NCBI RefSeq assembly: GCF_009730915.1
Contig: NC_052475.1
Coordinates: 1,240,001-1,304,000 of the forward strand
Direction: 5' to 3'
DNA from: Dioscorea cayenensis subsp. rotundata
Lineage: Eukaryota; Streptophyta; Magnoliopsida; Dioscoreales; Dioscoreaceae
Length of the DNA: 64,000 nt
A program made the position numbers and the translations under genes. Within the stretch, counting starts at the first letter, position 1. Each line of letters begins with the position of its first letter. This document shows positions 23,575 to 31,684 of the stretch, piece by piece. The notes under the pieces are model-generated. The model had not been told where the DNA came from. It made no database searches and saw only the letters and a list, made by a program, of their open reading frames with translations.

Positions 23575-24810
23575 GTCAGTTAATTAAGACAGCATGCAGC
23601 TGTCAATTCATGCAAAAATGTGCATTTGATTCAGTCCAATCACAACAACCAAATGCCCATTTTTAGGATTATGTTTGCTAAATCATGAGTCCCATCCCCA
23701 TGTAATAACTCATATTTTTAAATGTTTAATTGGTCATTTATTTGTACGTGTACAACCTTAAAATACAGCAATTTAAATATTCTAAGTATCCTATTTTTAG
23801 ACGTATTTATTATATAAATGGATTTTTTCTTATATTTCATAATAGCTAACATGGAATAGTTTTCATAATGTGAATTAAAACCCTGTAAAATTTTAAAATT
23901 ATGATTAAAATCAAAATATATTTTATGAAAGAACAATATTATTTTTCCAAACAAATTAAATGATTAATGCAATAATATATGATGGTTCTGGTGGGTTAGT
24001 GTGGTAAGATAAGTCACTCAAAAACTCACTTGAAGAATGGAGACACACACACACACAATCATCCATGCAGTTGACTCGACCCGAGCTCCTCCTGCCTTCC
24101 CAGTTCCTTCAACCTCTTGGATTGCCACATCATTTTTCTTTGTCATGTCACCTCTTAGCTTGTCATATAATGACAATCCATGTCATTAGACTTAACAATA
24201 TATATAGAATAAACATCACCTACCTACGTATACAGAGTATTGTCTTCTAAATATGTTTGATAATAGCTATTAAATCACCATCTAAAGACTATTATTTGGA
24301 TAAAAAAATTATACATATTTATTTTTGTTTAACCAAATAATTACTGATTGGCACTATTTAATATTGTATGGTACTGCTTATAAGATGACGATAGTTATTA
24401 GATGTAAATCTAATAACACTGTAAGACGTCTCTAGATATTGTTCTAATTGACATGTTCATATCCAACTCATATGTAGATAGATACACACACAATGGTATA
24501 TATAAATGGTACTTTTGGCATGCTTGAAAAGTTTAGAATAATTGTCATCTGATCATATCCCTTGCAAAATGAATTAAAGAAAAGTATCAGCAGATCAACA
24601 GGTGGCAACTCAAATTATAATATCCAGAATCCAAAGGCAAGTTCAAAACTCTTCTTTTAACCAATTCTATCATGAATGAATCAAGGCCAATGAATCACAT
24701 TTGTTCATTAGTGGGCCTTTGAACATGTCTTTTTTTTTTATTTTTTTATAATTTTGTAATTTCAATCATTCAAAATTATTGAAAACATGGCGGAAAGGTT
24801 TTATTACTTG
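23575..24810 (+). repeat. Copy B of the duplicated segment, with the empty copia site
   Basis: Matches copy A (4270-4489 joined to 10513-11311). Where copy A carries the copia element, copy B reads ACGTATTTATTATATAAATGG (about 23,800-23,821) with a single TTTAT. This is an unoccupied site. Copy B carries its own extra 216 bp (23981-24196) that copy A lacks. Otherwise the two differ by scattered substitutions and small indels. Confidence 0.85.
23981..24196. mobile_element. 216-bp insertion with 7-bp AATATAT target duplication
   Basis: Copy A has AAT-AATATAT-ATAGAAT at this place, whereas copy B has AATATAT on both sides of the 216-bp insert (23974-23980 and 24197-24203). The insert begins GATGGTTCTGGTGGGTTAG and contains a (CA)n run. 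The size and target duplication would fit a SINE. TGGGTTAGTGTGG loosely resembles a tRNA A-box, but I see no clear B-box or A-tail, so the class is open. Confidence 0.6.
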
Positions 24811-25446
24811 CTGATAATTCTAGCTTTACATAACATTACAGAAAATACTGGTTCATAATATCTGATCATATACAATAACACGGATAAGTCAACTTTTACT
24901 ATAAAGCGGTAGGATCGACAATTCCTTCAGAAACCTTCGTAGTATTTGCCGATCATTTTGATAACCTGAGAGCTCCTCACAAGCATTTTCATTTGGATAC
25001 ATCAAACATTGGCATTGGTATCATAGCATGCAACATCCACATAATTAAATCAAAGAAGGCCTCATTTTTTCATGGCTTTGTGAAGCAAGGGTAAACAGGC
25101 ACTCATTTTCCTGAGACAATTTGATAAAATGGTTGATAGTTCAGTCATCTTAATAAAAATTACAAAGGTATAATAATCTCAGATTGTGCACAGAACTCTA
25201 ATTTGAAAGCAATTCAATGACATGTTTATTCCTAGATATGTCCGAAAATGTATGGCAGTTTGCATTTAGTTTTTCAATCTTCTGTTTGTTTGTTTGTTTG
25301 TTCTGTTCAACAATGACATTAAAAGCAAGAAACAAGAATATGAATTAAGACACTAAAAGACTGAATTGAGATATACAGAATTAAGAAAATAATTTGCATG
25401 GAAATTCTTAAGAAAAAAAAAGGAATGTTCTTATGATTTGCAGTGC
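24811..25446. other. Region 3' of the gene at 25447; possible 3' UTR or further exon
   Basis: No recognisable coding sequence. It is the place where a 3' UTR or a further exon of the minus-strand gene would lie, since that gene ends on a strong splice-donor-like sequence. Confidence 0.4.
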
Positions 25447-26025
25447 TCACCTCCATCCTGTGTGGTTGATGCTGTTGTTCGAGTCGAAGCTACTCGATTC
25501 ACCAAGATCCTTTCTCCTCCATTCCCCCTCAGCTACCATAGCCTTCGGAATGACCTTTGAATGAGCACCATTGACACTAAAACTGCTCCTCCTTGCCATG
25601 TTCCCCGGGACAAACATCTTTAAAAGCAGGCCATTCCCCAAGTTTTCACTTCTTGCCACCCTTCCTTTCATCCATTTATTCCTTTTCTTATCCACTTTAT
25701 CCTTGGAAGACTCATTCTCATTCTCATCATTCTTTTCTTTCCAAGTGACATCCACAATGTCTCTGAATGAAAGCTCATAAGTGTTCTCTGGTGCATCTCC
25801 TACCAACTCCATCATCTCTTTCCAATACTTCATCATCAACTGCTTTTCAGTAACTCCATGAGGATTCCTATGTTTCTCCCATAACTGCAGAGATGCAACT
25901 TCTTCTTCTTGTTCTTCTACATCTTTGCCAACATCATGGTTCTCTGGTATTGTCCAAGCCCATGCTCCGAACTTCCCATGTGATACTTTCAACATGATCT
26001 CACTGATCTCACTTGAGCTTGCCAT
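25447..26025 (-). CDS. Plant protein of unknown function, 192 aa
   Basis: A single open frame encodes 192 residues starting MASSSEISEIML. Visible features are an acidic stretch (about residues 35-45), a tryptophan-rich central part (LWEKHRN, MKYWKEMM, DVTWKEKND), a long charged Glu/Asp/Lys stretch (about 95-118) and a basic C-terminal part with KGRVARSENLGNGLLLKMFVPG. No signal peptide or membrane segment is seen. Balanced composition and no low-complexity bias support a real gene. I do not recognise a named family; it resembles plant-specific, possibly nuclear, unknown proteins. The stop (AGG TGA) overlaps a consensus donor AG/GTGAGC, so the true protein may continue into another exon below 25447. 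Confidence 0.65.
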   Translation of the reverse strand: MASSSEISEIMLKVSHGKFGAWAWTIPENHDVGKDVEEQEEEVASLQLWEKHRNPHGVTEKQLMMKYWKEMMELVGDAPENTYELSFRDIVDVTWKEKNDENENESSKDKVDKKRNKWMKGRVARSENLGNGLLLKMFVPGNMARRSSFSVNGAHSKVIPKAMVAEGEWRRKDLGESSSFDSNNSINHTGWR

Positions 26026-26215
26026 GGCATCTGTGTATAGTACAGATAGATAGAGGAAGTGAGATAGAGAATGTTTTCATACTAATTTATTTCTCTGTTT
26101 ACTCATCAATCTTCCAAATTCCAAAGTCTGCTCTCCAAATGAAAATGAAAATGAAAGTCTTAGTCTTTTTCCTACTTTTCACACACTTGTGATTTCTTCT
26201 GGCCTTCATATCATC

Positions 26216-26246
<31 letters not shown>

Positions 26247-26475
26247 TCATCACAAGTCAAATGGACTAGTGAAAGACACCACCAAATTTCCATCTTCTGC
26301 ACTGCATTCTTCAATGTGCTAATCAACAAGTAGACAAATATAAATATATCATAGATTTGTTAAATATATATGATGGGTATACCATAATATATGACAAAAC
26401 ACACGTATTCCTTATGCCAATAATCATAGAATTCTTTAATTTGCCTTTGGCTGTGGAAAAATCCACAAGGTCTTG
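26026..26475. other. Upstream region of the 25447 gene with a TA tract
   Basis: Contains the likely promoter and 5' UTR of the minus-strand gene. A TA microsatellite lies at about 26219-26246. No other gene is seen. Confidence 0.5.
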
Positions 26476-26489
26476 CCACAAGTCAATAG

Positions 26490-26602
26490 TTTTTTTTTTT
26501 TTTTTTGACAAAGTAGCCCAAGGGCTAACAAACAAAACAAGAAAAAGAAAGCTAGAAAACTCAGAAACTGAGGCCGTGCTGCATACAAAGCTCTTCAACC
26601 CA
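26490..26602 (-). mobile_element. Short retroposon end (113 bp) with A-tail and 14-bp target duplication
   Basis: A run of 17 T (26490-26506) starts a 113-bp insert flanked by a perfect direct repeat CCACAAGTCAATAG (26476-26489 and 26603-26616). On the minus strand it is an A-tailed 3' end containing GTTAGCCCTTGGGCTACTTTG, consistent with a severely 5'-truncated LINE or a SINE. Confidence 0.75.
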
Positions 26603-26616
26603 CCACAAGTCAATAG

Positions 26617-27733
26617 TTAGCAGAAAGAAAAGTATTGGTTACCTCAAAGGCCACTAGACTTAACTGTGTCAACAATAAGGTTGAGGAGAGTCTCCTCTAA
26701 TTTACTATTACAAATATTTTCTCCTCCTCCTTAGCAATACCAATAACCATGTTATTATCTCATAGTATGCACTAATAACCCATGAATTATGGTTTGTTTA
26801 TTTTCAGAAGAAACTAGTCCCTAATGGTTGGGCTCAATGACTAGAAATTTGGACCGAGGTTTGGCATCAGAGTCATGGCCAGTCACTGTTAATTGTTAAG
26901 TTCCTCCTACAGTCCTGCTCAAATTTCTTATGCATAGTGCAGACATGATCTTCACCACAGAAAACAGAATTCTTTGGAAAACTTTGTGAAGAAATTTGTT
27001 GAATAATAGCATCAATAAGATTTGTGTTAATTTCCATAGAATACTTACTGAAATAATGAACTCCATTCTAAACCAAAAATTTTGTTTGTGAAGGAATGCC
27101 AACACAAGCTCCAAACAGAACCTCCATCTCCAGCTCTACTTTATATTTATTAATGTGGGAACAATTCAAATTAACTTGAATCAGTCCTACACATGCCTGA
27201 TCACTTTTAATGATTCTAACTGCATAATTAAGTGCTACCATAAAATCAAACGTATAATTTGTCCAGCTTCCTTTGGCATGAGGTTGATCAGAACTACACA
27301 TGTCATCATTCAGAAGATCACCATCCAAGTCTTCACGTCTAAAAGACTAAGTCTCATGAATATGACTTCCAAGGAAGTATGGTGAATTATGAATCACAGG
27401 AGCATCAGTGGATAATATTTCTAGTATTAATAATATCAGAAAGGAATAGCAAAAATAATGAAATGAAGAAAATAAATAATCACTTACAATCATCCGCAGC
27501 TTTGAAGAAAACAATTTAATCCTTGGCATAATGTTGGTTGCCGAATACCAACAAACACAATATAAGGTTCCAAAGATTGTATCCTTCTGTGGCAATGAAG
27601 TTAATCATTCTGTTCCATTCAGAAGCAAAGAACAAATAAAATTTATCCAATCATACATGCAATCTTTGCTGGCTGCTCTTTAAAATTTGTACCAAATGAA
27701 GTGTAGAATTGGAAGTTGATCAAGAACAGTGCT
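26617..27733. other. Intergenic DNA between the unknown gene and the SLO2-like gene
   Basis: Several overlapping open frames of 70-96 codons are present on both strands, but none has recognisable domains or convincing splice sites. The right part probably includes the 3' UTR of the minus-strand PPR gene. Confidence 0.5.
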
Positions 27734-29779
27734 TCATGATTGGAAGCTGCAAGCATATGACAAATTCATCCCAACAAAGATCTCCATGCTGGATCTCTTC
27801 ATTTGTGTTTGCAGGATTTTCAGGATATTATAGATGCTCTTCCTTCTTGGGTGCCTTTTATCCCTTACCATGAAAACATGAACCTTTCGTTCTATCTCAA
27901 TCCAACTGCAGCCTGGCTGTTTAATAACACCCTTATTCTTCATCAACTTTCTGATTCTTCCTACGTCTTCCCATTGTCCTATCTCTGCATAAATATTTGA
28001 AAGAAGAACATATGGTCCTGAACTTGCTGAATCAAGCTCAAAGAGCATTTCTGCAGCCCATTCTCCCAACTTGACATTGCCATGTGCCTTGCAGGCAGCA
28101 AGCAATGAAGCCCAAAGAACAGAATCAGGTGCAACCGGCATCTCTTTGATGAATGCCTCCACTTCAGCTAGATGACCTGCACGGCCAAGCAAATCAACCA
28201 TGCACGTATAGTGGTCTCGACATGGAACCAGACCAAATTCTCTAGTCATGGACTGAAAGTATTGACGACCATCATCAACCAATCCAGCATGGCTGCAACC
28301 GGAGAGAACACCAATCATAGTCACATTGTCAGGTGTTTCCCCGGAGCTCAGCATCCTTTTGAAAAGATGCAATGCTTCTTCACCACGACCATTTTGCGCA
28401 TATCCTACAATCATGGCATTCCATGACACCCTGTCCTTCCCAATCATCCTCTCAAACACTTTGCCCCCTTCATCAACAGACCCACACTTGAGATACATGT
28501 CCACAAGTGAATTGCCAACAAAGATATCAGTCTCTGGTCCAGCCTCAAACCGAAATCCATGTTTTAAAACATGACAATGGGCTTGCTTGCCTATTTGAAA
28601 ATCTGAAAGGTTAGCACTTGCATTGAGGATGTTTCCAAATGTGTAGTGTGTTGGCCAAACAGACTCCCTCTTCAATCTCCGAAACAATCTTACTGCCTCT
28701 TCATCATCCCCATTCTGCGTATATCCGGCAATGAGCGCATTCCAAGCTATAATATTCTTTTCTGTCATCCTAGAAAATACTAGTTTTGCATCTTCAACAC
28801 TTGAGCTCTTTGCGTAGCCACTAATCATAGAAGTCTCTGCAACTGTACTCCTGACAGGCATGCGATCAAATATTCTTCTCGCCACCTCAATTCTACTACA
28901 TTTTGCATACATGTCAACCAAAGCATTGCTCAAAACAAGATCATTATTAAACCTTTCAAATTTGATCACACGTGCATGGATTTGCAAACCTTCTCTAATA
29001 GCAGACAGAGTTGCACACGCACTGGCCACACTAGCAAGTGTTACTTCATCAAACTCAACACCGCAATCCATCATTCTCACATACACCACAAGAGCTTCAT
29101 TAGCCGGACCATTCTGTTCATAACAAGTGATCAAGCTATTCCATGTCGTTGTGTTCCTCTCCTTCATCATCTCAAAAACTCGAAATGCATCCAATGGCCT
29201 CTTACACTTGGAGTACATATCCAATAAAGCAGTCCCCATATAAACATCGTGTGAAAGGCCCGACTTTGAAACCAATGCATGAATTTGCATGCCTGTTCTC
29301 AAGTCCATAATCCCTGCACAAGAACAAAGAGCACTAGAAAAAGAGTAGGCATTGAGAACAAAATCCTCACCATGCATGACATTAAAGAACCCGAGCGAGT
29401 CTTCGAAATGCCCATGCTGTGAGAACCCGGACACCATGGAGTTCCAAGAACACTGATCATGATCAGGCATGGAGCGGAATAGCATGTCAGCATCTTCAAG
29501 CCTGCCTGACTTGGTGAGCGCTGTGAGCATAGTGTTATATGAAAAGATGTTCCTCTGCGGCATTCCGTCGAACAGGTTCCGTGCGTAAAGAAAGGAGCCA
29601 CATTTCGCGTAGGAATCGATGAGGCGATTAAGGATGAAGATCTCGGAGGAGAACTGGGTTTTGAGGAGGTGTGCATGGGTTTGTTGTACGGCTCGGAGGG
29701 ATTTCCACTGAATGCAGGATTGGAGAATGTTTGAGAAGAAGGTGGAGTTTGGGAGATGATTTGCTATCCTCGTCGCCAT
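27734..29779 (-). CDS. SLO2: PLS-class PPR protein, E/E+ type; probable mitochondrial RNA editing factor SLO2
   Basis: A single intronless frame of 681 aa. Tandem PPR motifs of the P-L-S pattern run from about residue 15 to 560 (for example NRLIDSYAKCGSFLYARNLF, TWNSLITCYEQNG, HYTCMVDLLGRAGHL). They are followed by the E and E+ regions (VLWASLLAACKAHGN, PYVLLSNIYAEIGQWEDV, KQPGCSWIEI). There is no DYW deaminase domain. Residue patterns match from memory those of Arabidopsis At2g13600 (SLO2, 697 aa), including NEYSF-like, DEVTLASV and CSRIEVARRIFDRMP blocks. SLO2 supports C-to-U editing at several mitochondrial sites. PPR codes select the RNA site and E+ recruits a DYW partner. The gene is transcribed away from the next PPR gene with only 58 bp between start codons. 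Confidence 0.9.
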   Translation of the reverse strand: MATRIANHLPNSTFFSNILQSCIQWKSLRAVQQTHAHLLKTQFSSEIFILNRLIDSYAKCGSFLYARNLFDGMPQRNIFSYNTMLTALTKSGRLEDADMLFRSMPDHDQCSWNSMVSGFSQHGHFEDSLGFFNVMHGEDFVLNAYSFSSALCSCAGIMDLRTGMQIHALVSKSGLSHDVYMGTALLDMYSKCKRPLDAFRVFEMMKERNTTTWNSLITCYEQNGPANEALVVYVRMMDCGVEFDEVTLASVASACATLSAIREGLQIHARVIKFERFNNDLVLSNALVDMYAKCSRIEVARRIFDRMPVRSTVAETSMISGYAKSSSVEDAKLVFSRMTEKNIIAWNALIAGYTQNGDDEEAVRLFRRLKRESVWPTHYTFGNILNASANLSDFQIGKQAHCHVLKHGFRFEAGPETDIFVGNSLVDMYLKCGSVDEGGKVFERMIGKDRVSWNAMIVGYAQNGRGEEALHLFKRMLSSGETPDNVTMIGVLSGCSHAGLVDDGRQYFQSMTREFGLVPCRDHYTCMVDLLGRAGHLAEVEAFIKEMPVAPDSVLWASLLAACKAHGNVKLGEWAAEMLFELDSASSGPYVLLSNIYAEIGQWEDVGRIRKLMKNKGVIKQPGCSWIEIERKVHVFMVRDKRHPRRKSIYNILKILQTQMKRSSMEIFVGMNLSYACSFQS

Positions 29780-29837
29780 TGCTTAAGCTTCATCTGAGAA
29801 ACGGGACAGATTCCATTCCTCCTCGTCGGCGAGAACG
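29780..29837. promoter_or_regulatory. 58-bp bidirectional gap between two PPR start codons
   Basis: The ATG of the minus-strand PPR gene (29779) and that of the plus-strand PPR gene (29838) are separated by just 58 bp, without an obvious TATA box. At least one transcript must start inside the other gene's coding sequence, or both have extremely short leaders. In-frame methionines further inside either frame are the alternative. Confidence 0.6.
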
Positions 29838-31547
29838 ATGGCTTGCAGAGCCGCCAATTCGAGCGTCATCGAGCTCAGTATCTCCATGATCGAGCAATGC
29901 ATCACCAAGAAGAACCTCAGCCTCGGCAAGCTTATCCATGGCCGCCTCCTGAAGAGCGCGCTTACTCTCCACACCCTCCTCGCCAACCGGCTTCTTGATA
30001 TGTACTCCAAGTGCGGCACTTTCGACCACGCCCAAGCACTGTTCGACGAAATGCCTCACAGGAATCACCAGTCTTGGAACACCCTTCTCGGCGCTTTATC
30101 TCGTGCCGGGCACCTTCATGCCGCCCGGCAATTGTTCGACGAAATGCCTGAACGAAACCTCGTCAGCTTCAACACTATGATCTCAAGCCTAGCTCACTCC
30201 GGGCATCAAATGGAAGCTCTATCTCTCTTTCGCCGACTGCGAAGAGATAGCATGGTTGATGAGAAGATGGATAGATTCACCGTTGTCGCTGTCGCAATGG
30301 CGTGCGCTGGGTTGGAAGATCTCCACGCTGTACGCCAGCTTCACGCGGCCGTGGTTGTTTCCGGGATGGAGATGAACCTTATAATGTCCAACGTGATGAT
30401 CGATGCCTACGGGAAGTGCGGCTATGCAGAGGCTTCGTCTTCTCTCTTCGATCGAATGGGGCCGAGAGATGTCGTCTCGTGGACATCGTTGATCGGAGCA
30501 TACGCGCGAGCTAACCAGCTCGAAAAGGCTTGTCAAGTGTTCGAAAGAATGCCTGTCAGAAACTCGGTGTCATGGACGGCGTTGATTTCAGGGTACGAGC
30601 AGCACGGGCACGAGGCAGTGGCGCTGGAGCTCTTCCAGCGGATGATGGAGGAGAGAGTGGAGCCAACTCCATTCACATTGGTGTCTCTTCTCAGCGCGTG
30701 CGCAAGACTAGGGCTCATAGGGAGGGGAACAGAGCTCCATGGGTACATCGTGAGGAGACATCCCTTCAATCTCTTTGAGCACAATGCACTGATTGATATG
30801 TATGCAAAATGCGGCAATATAAGCTTGGCGACGAAGGTGTTTGCTGAAATGCCTGAAAGAGACTTCATTTCTTGGAATTCGATGGTCACTGGCTTCGCAC
30901 AGAATGGGCATGGAGAGCTGTCACTGAGCGTGTTTAGAAGTATGATTGATGTAGGTGTGAAGCCAAACAACGTGACATTCCTCGCTGTGCTCACGGCTTG
31001 CAGCCATGCTGGTCTAGTCTCCGAGGGAGGCCAAATGTTGCGCATGATGGAGGAGTACAATTTGGTTCCCAAGCCTGAGCATTATGCTGCATTCATTGAT
31101 GCTCTTGGCCGGAAGCGCCAGCTCAGCGAGGCAATGGAGTTCGTTGAAAGTTTGCATCTTGGTGGTGGAATGGATGCCATTGGTGTATGGGGAGCTCTTC
31201 TTGGTGCTTGTCAAGTGCATGGTGATCTTGAGCTTGCAAAGAAGGCAGCTGAATCATTGTTTGTGTTGGATCCGCAGAACGGCGTTCGATATATCACATT
31301 GTCCAATATCTACTCAGCGGCCGGGCGGTGGGACGATGCCCGGAGACTCAGAGCAGTGATGAAGGAGAAAGGATTGAAGAAGGATCCAGGTTGTAGTTGG
31401 ATTGAAGTGAGGAGCATCAAGCATGTCTTTGTAGCTGAAGATAAGTCCCATTTTGCAGTGGAAGAGATTTATGGAATGCTTAGTTTGCTGGTTGATCAAA
31501 TGAAACAAAGTGAAGAATCAGACTCCTTCAGGCATTTCGTCGAATAG
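29838..31547 (+). CDS. PLS-class PPR protein, E/E+ type (At2g21090-like)
   Basis: An intronless frame of 569 aa. PPR motifs run from about residue 12 to 420: ANRLLDMYSKCGTFDHAQ, SWNTLLGALSRAGHLHAA, SFNTMISSLAHSGHQMEA, HNALIDMYAKCGNISLA and SWNSMVTGFAQNGHGELS. Next come E and E+ stretches (VWGALLGACQVHGDLELA, YITLSNIYSAAGRWDDA, KDPGCSWIEV). No DYW domain is present, so a separate deaminase would be needed if it edits RNA. The layout resembles Arabidopsis At2g21090 by memory. An organellar location is expected of the family, but the N-terminus is not a clear transit peptide. The coding region is GC-richer than its surroundings. It ends about 140 bp before the HDA14-like start codon, on the same strand. 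Confidence 0.88.
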   Translation: MACRAANSSVIELSISMIEQCITKKNLSLGKLIHGRLLKSALTLHTLLANRLLDMYSKCGTFDHAQALFDEMPHRNHQSWNTLLGALSRAGHLHAARQLFDEMPERNLVSFNTMISSLAHSGHQMEALSLFRRLRRDSMVDEKMDRFTVVAVAMACAGLEDLHAVRQLHAAVVVSGMEMNLIMSNVMIDAYGKCGYAEASSSLFDRMGPRDVVSWTSLIGAYARANQLEKACQVFERMPVRNSVSWTALISGYEQHGHEAVALELFQRMMEERVEPTPFTLVSLLSACARLGLIGRGTELHGYIVRRHPFNLFEHNALIDMYAKCGNISLATKVFAEMPERDFISWNSMVTGFAQNGHGELSLSVFRSMIDVGVKPNNVTFLAVLTACSHAGLVSEGGQMLRMMEEYNLVPKPEHYAAFIDALGRKRQLSEAMEFVESLHLGGGMDAIGVWGALLGACQVHGDLELAKKAAESLFVLDPQNGVRYITLSNIYSAAGRWDDARRLRAVMKEKGLKKDPGCSWIEVRSIKHVFVAEDKSHFAVEEIYGMLSLLVDQMKQSEESDSFRHFVE

Positions 31548-31684
31548 CTTGTGAAGTTTCAGGTGATGAACGGTTCAGATTGAATGTTGCCTGATATTTT
31601 GGCGGCTAAGGTGGTGAATCCTCTCCTCTCCTCTCCTCCTGTTTATCTTTTAGCGGGAAGGAAGAGCGACTCGTTTGGATCCTG

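Noticed and set aside
28172-31508. Many antisense and out-of-frame open frames of up to 179 codons over the two PPR genes and beyond
   Set aside because: They overlap two long, conserved PPR frames and show no own domains. They are shadows of the coding strand.
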